From Microbispora rosea (GTDB lineage: Bacteria; Actinomycetota; Actinomycetes; Streptosporangiales; Streptosporangiaceae): 64,000 nt of DNA. The stretch's first letter is position 1. Each line of letters opens with the position of its first letter. Shown piece after piece: positions 56,310 to 64,000 of this stretch. The notes under the pieces are model-generated. The model was not told the DNA's origin. It ran no database searches and saw only the letters and a program-made list of their open reading frames with translations. Position numbers and translations under genes: made by a program. Location: contig NZ_FTNI01000034.1 in assembly GCF_900156315.1 (NCBI RefSeq), forward strand, positions 42,644-106,643. Reading direction: 5' to 3'.

Positions 56310-57314
56310 TCAGCGGCCGAGCGCCGCCAGGGCGGCCTTCACCGCGCCCTCGTCCGCTTGGCCGTCCCCCACCGCGTCCCAGGTGGCGGCGCTCGCCGCA
56401 CGCAGCCCCTCGACGGGGTCGCCCTCCCCGGTGAGCGTGAGCTCGCCGTCCTGCCACACGGCTGTCCATCCGCCGCAGGTCCATCCGCCTGAGCCACGCA
56501 CTACGGGGACCACGGGGGCGTGCAAGCCGGACAGGTCGGCGGCGATGTGGGTGGGACGGTGATGGGGCGCGGCGGTGAGCACGTCGAGAGGAGTGGCGAC
56601 ACCGGTCAGCACGAGCAGGCTGTCGACACCGGCCCGGGTCGCGCCCTCGATGTCGGTGTCGAGCCGGTCGCCGACGATCAGCGGCCTCTCGGCGCGGGTG
56701 CGGATCATCGACTCACGGTGCAGCGGCGGCTCGGGCTTGCCCGCGACCACGGGCTCGACGCCGGCCGCGGTGGCGATCACGCGGCTCATCGAGCCGTTCC
56801 CGGGCTGCTCGCCCCGGCCCGTCGGCATGGTCGTGTCGCCGTTGGCCGCGACGAACCACGCCCCCTGACGTACGGCGAGCGCCCCTTCGCAGAGCAGCCC
56901 GTAGGACAGGTTGTCGGCGATGCCCTGCACCACGGCGGCGGGTGCGTCCAGGGCCGTGGTCACAGGGCGCAGGCCGTGCTCGCGCAGGGCCATCCGCAGT
57001 CCCATGCCGCCCACCACCAGGACGGCGGAGCCCGCCGGCACGTGCTCGGCGACCAGCCGGGCCGCCGCCTGCGCGGAGGTCACCACGTCCTGCGGGGCCG
57101 CCGGAATGCCCAGATGGCTGAGGTGCTGGGCGATCGCCCCCGGCGTGCGGGACGCGTTGTTCGTCACGAACGCGAGCCGCACGCCCAGGTCCCGGGCCTT
57201 CACCAGCGCCTCCGGCGCTTGGGGGACCGCGTGTTTGCCGAGGTAGACGACGCCGTCGAGGTCGAGCAGCAGCGTGTCGTAGGCGTCAACGAGCACGCCG
57301 GTGGTTTCTGACAT
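56310..57314 (-). CDS. HAD-superfamily phosphatase (NagD/phosphoglycolate phosphatase-like)
   Basis: The product has 334 residues from the ATG at 57314. Motif I is LLLDLDGVVYLG (nucleophile Asp), motif II is AFVTNNASRTP, and motif IV is LIVGDRLDTDIEGATRAG. The NagD-type C2 cap lies between. These enzymes dephosphorylate small sugar phosphates. A C-terminal extension of ~60 residues (GGWTCGGWTAVWQDGELTL) resembles a small beta domain typical of the actinobacterial orthologues. It is followed in the cluster by tlyA. Confidence 0.9.
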   Translation of the reverse strand: MSETTGVLVDAYDTLLLDLDGVVYLGKHAVPQAPEALVKARDLGVRLAFVTNNASRTPGAIAQHLSHLGIPAAPQDVVTSAQAAARLVAEHVPAGSAVLVVGGMGLRMALREHGLRPVTTALDAPAAVVQGIADNLSYGLLCEGALAVRQGAWFVAANGDTTMPTGRGEQPGNGSMSRVIATAAGVEPVVAGKPEPPLHRESMIRTRAERPLIVGDRLDTDIEGATRAGVDSLLVLTGVATPLDVLTAAPHHRPTHIAADLSGLHAPVVPVVRGSGGWTCGGWTAVWQDGELTLTGEGDPVEGLRAASAATWDAVGDGQADEGAVKAALAALGR

Positions 57315-57334
57315 GGCGGAAGTATGTCCTACGG

Positions 57335-57766
57335 TCACGCCTGCCTCGCCCGCAGCGTGGCCCTGACCTGCTTCAGTGCGGACACGTAGTGCCGCAGGTC
57401 GGGGCGCATCGCCACCGCCACCGCGAGGGGCTCCTGCGCCCCCTCGATGTCTCCGCTGCGCCACAGTGACAAGCCGAGACCGAAGTAGGCGTAGTCCTCG
57501 GCGGGGTTGGCGTCGACGATCCAGCGGAAGCTGCCGGCGGCCTCGTCGTAGCGCTTCGAGTTGAACTGGGCCCGGGCGAGTGCCTCGCGGAGGCTGCGCG
57601 AGTCGGGTTCGGCCCGCACGGCGTGCTCCAGGATCGCCGCCGCGGCGGCCGGACTGCCCTCCTCGAGCAGTTTCATGCCACGCTTGAACCACTCATAGAC
57701 ACCGCCGGAAGGCGTACCGCCCGGATCATTGGAAGAAGCAGAGGCCTCGTTTCGTCCTTCGATCAT
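57335..57766 (-). CDS. Tetratricopeptide repeat protein
   Basis: The product has 143 residues from the ATG at 57766 with GGAGGG nine bases upstream. After a disordered Ser/Gly/Pro start it has about three TPR helical repeats (YEWFKRGMKLLEEGSPAAAAAILEHAV, then SKRYDEAAGSFRWIVDANPAEDYAYFGLGLSLW). It is a probable protein-binding scaffold in the cytoplasm. It starts the cluster upstream of the HAD gene (20 bases). The partner is unknown. Confidence 0.85.
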   Translation of the reverse strand: MIEGRNEASASSNDPGGTPSGGVYEWFKRGMKLLEEGSPAAAAAILEHAVRAEPDSRSLREALARAQFNSKRYDEAAGSFRWIVDANPAEDYAYFGLGLSLWRSGDIEGAQEPLAVAVAMRPDLRHYVSALKQVRATLRARQA

Positions 57767-57844
57767 GGGGTAAGCCCTCCTGCACTCCGATTTCACAAGC
57801 AACCGGGCACCGCAGCGTCGGGGAGTCCGGGCACTTATGGCAAC

Positions 57845-59080
57845 ATGCCCGGTATGGAGAGTTCTGAACGGGCGGGACTGGTGCTACGTCCGTTCCACGG
57901 CGTCCGTTACGCGGTGGACGACCTGGGCGCTGTCACCTCCCCGCCGTACGATCTCATCTCCCCTGAAGAACTGCGGGAACTGCTCAGTCGTCATCCGAAC
58001 AACGCAGTGCGCCTGATCCTTCCCGGGATCAGCCACTACGGTGAGGCGAGCGCCGCGTTGAGCGAGTGGCTTGCCGATGGAGTGCTGACGGTCGACTCCC
58101 TGCCCGGGCTGTACGTGTACGAGCAGAGCGGGGTCGGTTTTCTGCAGCGGGGCCTGATCGGATGCGTCGGGGTCGGGTCGACCGCGATCCTTCCACATGA
58201 GAACGTCCTGCCGGAGCCCGTCGCCGACCGGCTCGCCCTGATGCGGGCGACGCAGGCCAACCTCGAACCGATCTTCCTGCTGTACGAAGGCGGCGGCACC
58301 GCCTCCCGGCTCGTCGACGACGTGGCCACACAGCGTTTCCCCCTCATGGACGTCCGGACCCGTGAGGGCGTGCACCACCGGCTCTGGGCGGTGACCGACC
58401 CCCATGAGATCGAAGCCGTCGCGGAGGACCTGCGCGATCGTCAGGCGCTGATCGCCGATGGCCACCATCGTTACGCCACTTATCAGGCGCTGCAGAAGGA
58501 CCACATCGGACCCGGTCCCTGGGACTACGGCCTGGCGTACCTGGTCGACTCCACGGCATACCCGCCCGACCTCAGGGCCATCCACCGGGTCATCCCGGGG
58601 CTGCCCCTGCAGGAGGCCGCCGCCCGGGCCAAGGGCGCGTGGCAGGTCCAGGAGTTCCCCCTGGTCGAGGACGCCCTGGCAGGGCTCGCCACCGCGACCG
58701 GCCCCGCCTTCGTGCTCGCCGGCGACGGACCCGCCCATCTGCTGACGGATCCCGACCCGATGCAGGTCGAGCACGCCATGCCGCCCGAGCAGTCCCCACG
58801 GTGGCGGATGCTCGACACCTCGGTCCTCACGACGTTCCTCCTGCCAAGGGTGTGGGGGATCACCGACAGCGAGCAGTCGGTGATGGTCGTGCACCACGAC
58901 CCGCTCGCCGCCGTGGAGAGGGCGCGCCGGCTCGGCGGGACGGCGGTGCTGCTCAATCCGCTGTCCACGGAAGACGTCCTCACGGTCGCGTCGCAGGGCG
59001 AGCGGGTGCCCCGCAAGTCGACCTCGTTCGGCCCCAAGCCCCGCACCGGCCTGGTCATGCGGACCTTCGCCACTGACTGA
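57845..59080 (+). CDS. DUF1015 family protein
   Basis: The product has 411 residues. The start could be the ATG at 57845 or 57854; neither has a clear ribosome site, so a leaderless mRNA is possible. The family pattern is present: RPFHGVRYAVDDLGAVTSPPYDLIS near the N-terminus, LIADGHHRYATYQAL in the middle, and STSFGPKPRTGLVMRTF at the C-terminus. The biochemical role of the family is not established; conserved His and Asp residues suggest an enzyme. The 3' end overlaps the SSB gene on the other strand by 26 bases. Confidence 0.88.
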   Translation: MPGMESSERAGLVLRPFHGVRYAVDDLGAVTSPPYDLISPEELRELLSRHPNNAVRLILPGISHYGEASAALSEWLADGVLTVDSLPGLYVYEQSGVGFLQRGLIGCVGVGSTAILPHENVLPEPVADRLALMRATQANLEPIFLLYEGGGTASRLVDDVATQRFPLMDVRTREGVHHRLWAVTDPHEIEAVAEDLRDRQALIADGHHRYATYQALQKDHIGPGPWDYGLAYLVDSTAYPPDLRAIHRVIPGLPLQEAAARAKGAWQVQEFPLVEDALAGLATATGPAFVLAGDGPAHLLTDPDPMQVEHAMPPEQSPRWRMLDTSVLTTFLLPRVWGITDSEQSVMVVHHDPLAAVERARRLGGTAVLLNPLSTEDVLTVASQGERVPRKSTSFGPKPRTGLVMRTFATD

Positions 59081-59594
59081 CCACCTCGTCGGCGGGCTCC
59101 GCCGAAACGGCGTCGCCCTGGTGGTCGCAGGACGACGCCGCCGGGGAGCCGACGGCGCCGTCGCCGGAGGACACCGCTTCGGGCTTGACGGCATCGACCG
59201 CCTCAGCGGCATCAACGGCCTCCCGAACCCCGGCGGCGGCGCCGTCGTCGGCGTGCGGCGTTGTCCTGCGTGGTGGCCTGCCGCGGGGCGCGGCCGGCTC
59301 GACGCGGCGTGCCGTACGGACCTCGATCTCGTAGCGGCTGCCGCCACGCCACCAGCGGCGGCGCAGCGCGCCCTCCACCTCGACCAGATCATCGAGTTGC
59401 CATCCGGCCAGCATGCCGCGCACGCCGTCGTCGATCGTCGCGCATTCGATCGCGTCCGACCGCTGACGGCCCGAGCGGCCTGCCGGTCTGCGGACCGCGA
59501 GCCGCCACTGCGTCAGCAGGGCTCCGCTCGGCAGTTCCCGATGTGCCGGCTCCATGGACAGCCGCCCGGCCAGCACCACCTCGTTGCGGTGCAT
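59055..59594 (-). CDS. Single-stranded DNA-binding protein paralogue
   Basis: The product has 179 residues. The N-terminal ~100 residues are an OB fold of the SSB type (MHRNEVVLAGRLSMEPAHRELPSGALLTQWRLAV, then DLVEVEGALRRRWWRGGSRYEIEV). The C-terminal tail is Ala/Asp-rich and lacks the acidic DDDxPF tip of the main SSB, so it would not bind the usual SSB partners. It is probably an accessory SSB, as sporulating actinomycetes often have two. It converges with and overlaps the DUF1015 gene. Confidence 0.85.
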   Translation of the reverse strand: MHRNEVVLAGRLSMEPAHRELPSGALLTQWRLAVRRPAGRSGRQRSDAIECATIDDGVRGMLAGWQLDDLVEVEGALRRRWWRGGSRYEIEVRTARRVEPAAPRGRPPRRTTPHADDGAAAGVREAVDAAEAVDAVKPEAVSSGDGAVGSPAASSCDHQGDAVSAEPADEVVSQWRRSA

Positions 59595-59698
59595 GTGAAC
59601 TCCTCTCTGCCGTGGAGATCACTATGCGTGACCAGGTTGGGCCGGTGCGGTGCTGAATGCCATTCTGTGAATACCGGTTCTAGTTTCAGGAGTGTCCT

Positions 59699-60625
59699 GT
59701 GGACAACGTGACTCCGCTCGGCGGCGACGTCTACGAGATCGACACGCGGATGGCGGGCTACTCCGGCATCACCGCGGGCTATCTGATCCTCGGCGACCGC
59801 CCCTGCCTCGTCGAGACGGGCACCTCGACCTCGGCCCCCGTGGTCAGGGACGCCCTGTCCTCCCTCGGGGTGGGACCGGACGACCTCGCGACCGTCGTGG
59901 TCACCCACATCCACCTGGATCACGCCGGCGGCGTGGGCGACATCGCGAACTACTACCCGTCCGCGGAGATCGTCGTCCACGAGAAGGGCGCCCGCCATCT
60001 CGCCGACCCCTCCCGGCTCATGGCGAGCGCCAAGATGGTCTGGGGCGACAAGCTCGACGTGCTGTTCGGCACCCTGGCGCCGACCGACGCGGCCCGCATC
60101 AGGGCCCTGGGCGACACCGGGACGATCGATCTGGGCAACGGCCGCACCCTGGCGAGCCACTACTCCCCCGGCCACGCCAAACACCACGTGGGCCTGCTCG
60201 ACTCGCTCACCGGTGACCTGTACGTGGGCGACGCCGCCGGGGTGTATCTGCCCGAGACCGGGGACCTGCGGCCCGCAACGCCGCCGCCGGACTTCGATCT
60301 CGACGTCGCCCTCGGCTCGATCGCGCTGTTCACGGCCCTGAAACCGCAGCGGCTGCTGTTCAGCCACTACGGACCGGTGGAGGACGTGCCCTCGACCCTC
60401 GAACGGTCGGCTGAGGAGCTCCGGATCTGGGTGGACCTCACCAAGCGGGCAAGGGCGGAGGGACTCGACCTCGATCACGCTGTCGCCATGGTGCGCGACC
60501 GGACGCGGGAGCGGTACGCCGCGCTGCGCGCCGACGAGGCCACCGCCGAGCAGTTCGAGCTGCTGAGCGGCGCGCCGTCGAACGTCGCGGGGATCATGCA
60601 CTGGCTGGATCGCGCCCCGCGCTGA
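59699..60625 (+). CDS. Metallo-beta-lactamase-fold hydrolase
   Basis: The product has 308 residues from a GTG. The metal motif is His70-x-His72-x-Asp74-His75 in THIHLDHAGG, with further ligands at SPGHAKHHVG, GDAAGVYLP and FSHYGP. An alpha-helical C-terminal part (about 240-305) resembles the helical region of a thioesterase or lactonase family member. It has no signal peptide. It stands alone between the SSB gene and the large TPR gene, and the substrate is unknown. Confidence 0.88.
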   Translation: MDNVTPLGGDVYEIDTRMAGYSGITAGYLILGDRPCLVETGTSTSAPVVRDALSSLGVGPDDLATVVVTHIHLDHAGGVGDIANYYPSAEIVVHEKGARHLADPSRLMASAKMVWGDKLDVLFGTLAPTDAARIRALGDTGTIDLGNGRTLASHYSPGHAKHHVGLLDSLTGDLYVGDAAGVYLPETGDLRPATPPPDFDLDVALGSIALFTALKPQRLLFSHYGPVEDVPSTLERSAEELRIWVDLTKRARAEGLDLDHAVAMVRDRTRERYAALRADEATAEQFELLSGAPSNVAGIMHWLDRAPR

Positions 60626-60710
60626 CTCCCGACCCCCTCGGAACGCGATTCCGGAGAGGCCGACTCTGCGGCGTGGTCTTCCCCCGGGGGGCCTTCCCCG
60701 GGGAAAAAGT

Positions 60711-60740
60711 GAACGGGCGCCGCCGACGCGGCGCCCGTTC
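60711..60740 (-). terminator. Intrinsic terminator of the large TPR gene
   Basis: A perfect 13-base stem (60711-60723 with 60728-60740) with a CGAC loop is followed on the minus strand by a run of five T. It lies six bases after the stop of the gene at 60747. Confidence 0.85.
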
Positions 60741-60746
60741 GAGACA

Positions 60747-63332
60747 TCAGGGCTGGCGCTTCGTCCGATCCTCGGCGTCCTCGGCATCCTCGGCGTCCTC
60801 GGAGCCGTCGAGCGCGTCGCCGAAGTCCGGCTCTATGAACGCGGGGCCGTAGGACGGCCCGCTCGTGGCGGAGGGCCGCTCGGCCGCGTCATCGGCGTCG
60901 CGCGTCTCCTCACCACCCGGTGCGGGTGCCGCCACAAGTGCCACCGGTGCGGGCGCCTCGCCGACGGCGGGCGTCGCAGCCACGTCGTCGCCCGTGGGAC
61001 CGCCGTCCGCCTGACCGTCGGTCAGATCGTCCTCGTCCGAGAGGTCGTCGTCCCGGGGATCGCCGGCGGGCTGCGCCTCGTCTTCGTCCTCGTCCTTGAC
61101 CGCCTCTCGGATGGCCTCGTCTCCGATTTCCTCTTCATCGTCGGCGAGGTCGTCCAGGAGGTCACCGGGCTCGTCACCGGACTCGTCGAAATCCTCCTCC
61201 AGGTCCTCGATCAGTCCGCCGGTCAGCTCGGCGTAGCGCTCGGCCGCGTCGGTCTCGCCGTCCTCGTCGAATCCCATGGCACGGGCGAACCAGTCGGTCG
61301 CCGCTTCTTCGTGCCCCGCGTCGGCCAGGGCGTCCGCGTACGCGAAGGCGAGCCGCGCCGACCACGGCTTCGGCTGAGGGTCGCGCAACTCAGGAACCCG
61401 CTGCAGCGTGATCACTGCGGCGTCGTGCTGCCCGAGGTCACGACGGGCCCCGGACTCCACGATGGCCAGTTCGATCCTGCCCGCGCGGTCCAGCCGTTCG
61501 GCCTCACGCGACCGGACGAGGTCGAGCGCCCGCTCGGGACGCCCGAGCCCACGCTCGCAGTCCGCCATGATCGGCAGGTACTCGTCCGAACCGGTGATCC
61601 GCCGGGCGGCCCGCAGGTCGCCCAGCGCCTCCGCGTACTGACCCGCGTGGTAGGCGGCGATCCCGGTGGCCTCGCGGACCACGCCGATCCTGCCCGCGAA
61701 GCGACGCGCCACCTTGGCGTGCTCGTAGGCCTTCTCCGGGTCCTCCGCGCTCAGCGCACGGGCGGCCGCCACGAGGTGGCTCGCCACGAGGTCCGCCAGG
61801 TCGTTCGGCAACGAGCGAAGCTCCGCACGCGCCTCCCGGTCCAGCTCGTCCGGGGTGATGTCGGGGTCGAGGGGCGGAATCTCCTCCCGCGTCCTCGGCT
61901 CGTCCGGCCTGCCGTAGCGGCTACGGCTGCCGCCCCGATCGTCGCGGCTGAAGGGACGCGCCGCGCCGCGGTCGCCGCTGAACGGCCTGGACTCGTCACG
62001 ATCCCTGCCGAACGGGCGGTCGCCGCGGTCGCCGCCGAACTGGCGCCGTGGCCGGTCGCCGGAGCCCGACTCACGCCCGCGGAACGTCCGAGGCCCTTCC
62101 TCACGGTCGCGGCCCGAACGCCTGTCGTCGCGGTCCCGGGAGGATCCTCCGGGCCTGTCCCCCGGCGTACGGCGCGGCCCGTCCCGGAACGAGTCCCGAT
62201 CGCGGTAGCGGTCGCCACCGGTGTCCTGCCGGTCTCCGTAGGGACGCCTGGGCCTGTCCTCGCCGCCTCTGCCGTCGCGGTCGCCTCTGCCGTCGCGGTC
62301 GCCGAACGAACGCCGCGGCCGCTCCTGGCCCCCGAAGCCCCGATCGGCACCCCGATCGCCGCCTCGATCTCCATACGGACGCCGGGGACGATCCTGCCCG
62401 AACCCGCTTCCGCCTCTGTCGTCACGGCCGTAACCGCGCTCCTGGTCCGTACGCCGCGGCGGACGACTGCCGAAGCCGCCCCGGTCGTCGCGGTCGTTCC
62501 GAGGCGTGAACGAGCGGCCCTCCCGGCCCTCCCGATTCTCTCGGCCCTCGCGGCCGTCGCGTTCGCGGGAGCCGTAGCGCCCGCCGAAACCGCCGCCCTG
62601 GCGCTGCGGGCGGTCTCCGTACCCGCCGCCGCCTTCCCGCCGATCGGTGCGGCGCTCACCGTAGGGCCGGCTGCCGCGGTCGTCGGAGCGGAACGGACGT
62701 CCGCCACGATCCTCGCGATCCCGGGAGCCCTGTCCGCCTCGGAAGCCGTCGCGCTCCCCGAAGGAGCGGCGCGGCCGATCGGTGCGGAAGGAGTCGCGGT
62801 CCTGATAGACGCGTTCCCTGCGTCCTTCGCCGCCCCCGGTTTCCCTGCGCCCCTCGGAGCCGCCGGCCCCACGCGGCCGCTCACCACCGCGCTCGAAGCT
62901 CCGGCCCCCGTCGCGGTCGCGGTATCCGCCGCGATCGTCGGTACGGCCACCGGCGCGATCCCCGCTGCCGAAAGGACGGCGACCGCGGTCATCCCGGTCA
63001 CGGTAGCCGCCGCGCCTGTCGCGATCCCCATACGAGCCGGTCGGCCTGTCGTCACGATCACGCGAGCCGGAGCGCCCCCCGGACGGTCCACCCTGATCGC
63101 GGTAGCCGCGCCTGTCGGACTGGAACGGGCGCTCGCCGCGCTCGCCGCGATCGCTTCGGAAGCCTTCTCGCCGCTGTCCATAACGACCGCCGAAGCCGCC
63201 GCTTCCTCCATTACCGCGGAATCCTCCGGCGCGCTCAGCCCGGTTTCTGTTCTCTTCGCGGTTGTCTTCGCCACGGCCCGCGCCGTCGCGCCCGTCTTCT
63301 CTGTTCACTTCTGTCCTCTGTTGCTTGCTCAC
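60747..63332 (-). CDS. TPR protein with a ~500-residue Arg/Gly/Asp-rich disordered N-terminus
   Basis: The product has about 861 residues from the GTG at 63332; the start is uncertain because no ribosome site is clear and the frame is open to 63518. The N-terminal ~500 residues are low complexity: repeated RDRDDR, GGYRDRD, RRPFG and GDRGG patterns, like RGG/RD-rich RNA-binding regions. The following ~230 residues are helical TPR-like repeats (DPEKAYEHAKVARRFAGRIG, QYAEALGDLRAAR), and the last ~180 are acidic (DEDEDEAQPAGD). It has no signal peptide. It lies directly downstream of the rRNA operon. I infer an RNA-associated scaffold. Confidence 0.8.
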   Translation of the reverse strand: MSKQQRTEVNREDGRDGAGRGEDNREENRNRAERAGGFRGNGGSGGFGGRYGQRREGFRSDRGERGERPFQSDRRGYRDQGGPSGGRSGSRDRDDRPTGSYGDRDRRGGYRDRDDRGRRPFGSGDRAGGRTDDRGGYRDRDGGRSFERGGERPRGAGGSEGRRETGGGEGRRERVYQDRDSFRTDRPRRSFGERDGFRGGQGSRDREDRGGRPFRSDDRGSRPYGERRTDRREGGGGYGDRPQRQGGGFGGRYGSRERDGREGRENREGREGRSFTPRNDRDDRGGFGSRPPRRTDQERGYGRDDRGGSGFGQDRPRRPYGDRGGDRGADRGFGGQERPRRSFGDRDGRGDRDGRGGEDRPRRPYGDRQDTGGDRYRDRDSFRDGPRRTPGDRPGGSSRDRDDRRSGRDREEGPRTFRGRESGSGDRPRRQFGGDRGDRPFGRDRDESRPFSGDRGAARPFSRDDRGGSRSRYGRPDEPRTREEIPPLDPDITPDELDREARAELRSLPNDLADLVASHLVAAARALSAEDPEKAYEHAKVARRFAGRIGVVREATGIAAYHAGQYAEALGDLRAARRITGSDEYLPIMADCERGLGRPERALDLVRSREAERLDRAGRIELAIVESGARRDLGQHDAAVITLQRVPELRDPQPKPWSARLAFAYADALADAGHEEAATDWFARAMGFDEDGETDAAERYAELTGGLIEDLEEDFDESGDEPGDLLDDLADDEEEIGDEAIREAVKDEDEDEAQPAGDPRDDDLSDEDDLTDGQADGGPTGDDVAATPAVGEAPAPVALVAAPAPGGEETRDADDAAERPSATSGPSYGPAFIEPDFGDALDGSEDAEDAEDAEDRTKRQP

Positions 63333-63620
63333 CGCGTCCGGTTCGCCGGCCGCAGGGCTCCGTCTTCCCGCTGTCCTGACTATTGGGGATCCGCCCCATG
63401 CCCGATGAGTTCCAGGGAAGACATGTTGTTGACGCCGCAGGTCCGCTGGGATCGCGTCCGCCGCAGCCTTCGCTTCTCGTCCGAAGCGACGAAGGCCACC
63501 CGTGGGGTGGCCCGGCATTGCCAGCCTAGCGCGCCGTCACCACCGCCCGGGCCCCGACCGGAGCGTTCGTCTCTCGTGGACACGGGTTCGGCGTGGTGAA
63601 GACATCGCCCTATAAATGCA

Positions 63621-63650
63621 GAAGGGCCGCCCTAATCAGGGCGGCCCTTC
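63621..63650 (-). terminator. rRNA operon terminator
   Basis: A perfect 13-base stem (63621-63633 with 63638-63650) has an AATC loop. It lies 10 bases after the 5S rRNA end on the minus strand and is followed there by a T-rich TGCATTTATA. Confidence 0.85.
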
Positions 63651-63660
63651 CAAAAGATTG

Positions 63661-63778
63661 TCCGGCGGCGTCCTACTCTCCCACACCGTCCCCGGTGCAG
63701 TACCATCGGCGCTGGCAGGCTTAACTTCCGGGTTCGGAATGTAACCGGGTGTTTCCCTACCGCCATAACCGCCGTAAC
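63661..63778 (-). rRNA. rrf: 5S ribosomal RNA
   Basis: On the minus strand it starts GTTACGGCGGTTATGGCGG and carries the universal 5S blocks CATTCCGAACCCGGAAGTTA and GCCGATGGTACTGC, ending GGGAGAGTAGGACGCCGC. The length of ~118 bases is normal. Ends are set by pairing of the terminal helix and are accurate to a few bases. Confidence 0.96.
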
Positions 63779-63840
63779 CCCACGAAACACACAACCACAC
63801 GGTTGCTGTCTCTGAGATCACATAGTGAACGCGAGCATAA

Positions 63841-64000
63841 TATGGTCAAGTCCTCGGCCTATTAGTACCGGTCAGCTCCACACATTACTGCGCTTCCACT
63901 TCCGGCCTATCAACCCCATCATCTCTAGGGGGCCTTACCCACACAAGGTGGTGGGAGACCTCATCTTGAGGCGAGCTTCCCGCTTAGATGCTTTCAGCGG
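63841..64000 (-). rRNA. rrl: 23S ribosomal RNA, 3' end only
   Basis: The minus strand ends with CGGTACTAATAGGCCGAGGA and CTTGACCATA, the actinobacterial 23S 3' terminus. CTAGAGATGATGGGGTTGAT and TAAGCGGGAAGCTCGCC are further recognisable 23S blocks. The rest of the gene lies outside the window. A 62-base spacer separates it from 5S. Confidence 0.93.

Noticed and set aside
61311..63599. Long open frame on the plus strand opposite the R/G-rich TPR gene (762 residues)
   Set aside because: Composition is Ala/Val/Pro/Arg without domain signs; it is the stop-poor complement of low-complexity GC-rich coding DNA.

Overview
The window comes from a high-GC actinomycete. The markers are WhiA, RbpA, the SteA/SteB septation pair, a mycothiol-type DinB/maleylpyruvate isomerase protein, OpcA next to Zwf, frequent GTG starts and an actinobacterial 5S rRNA. 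Gene order and protein style suggest a Streptosporangiaceae-like filamentous actinomycete (Nonomuraea, Microbispora or Streptosporangium relatives). The phylum is solid; the family is an inference. Most of the window is conserved chromosomal core. The accessory or decayed part is about 1-2650.

Layout: 1-2650 holds a LysR gene cut by the window edge, a small secreted protein of less GC-rich composition, and remnants of an MMPL transporter and of a two-component system collapsed by deletion. 2659-12193 holds ctaB (heme O synthase, minus) divergent from a carbon operon tkt-tal-pgi-zwf-opcA-pgl, which closes on a strong terminator. 12404-20911 is a mosaic: a coiled-coil protein, a LysE exporter with a divergent Lrp regulator, an ACT-GNAT fusion, an amine-oxidase-like flavoprotein with an amidohydrolase, and a metallo-beta-lactamase-fold protein divergent from a LysR regulator that has a perfect palindrome just before its start codon. 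21045-30643 is the minus-strand run uvrC, rapZ, yvcK, whiA, gap, pgk, tpiA, secG, rbpA.

30841-41440 holds a TetX-like flavin monooxygenase divergent from a TetR repressor, a Rieske lipoprotein, uvrA divergent from a mycothiol-type isomerase and a glyoxalase-II-like protein, and a GntP permease followed by an o-succinylbenzoate synthase or N-acylamino acid racemase. 41542-44344 holds pssA/psd (phosphatidylethanolamine synthesis) and a TerC-family metal exporter. The terC leader looks like a translational yybP-ykoY manganese riboswitch behind a promoter that carries a DtxR-family box. 44475-57766 is the conserved cell-envelope and division cluster (minus order TPR, HAD, small protein, tlyA, nadK, recN, steA, steB, MraY-like, murJ, GT4), with an SCP2 protein on the plus strand. 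The window ends with DUF1015, an SSB paralogue, an MBL protein, a large arginine/glycine/aspartate-rich TPR protein, and the 3' end of an rRNA operon (5S and partial 23S, minus strand).

Two signals stand out. The first is the terC leader: the strand that would close the aptamer is also a perfect complement of the ribosome binding site, so the two pairings exclude each other. The second is a recurring pattern of short, degenerate GC-rich tandem repeats in intergenic gaps, several of which run into a start or stop codon. The roughly 500-residue disordered R/G/D-rich arm of the TPR protein beside the rRNA operon is the most unusual protein.
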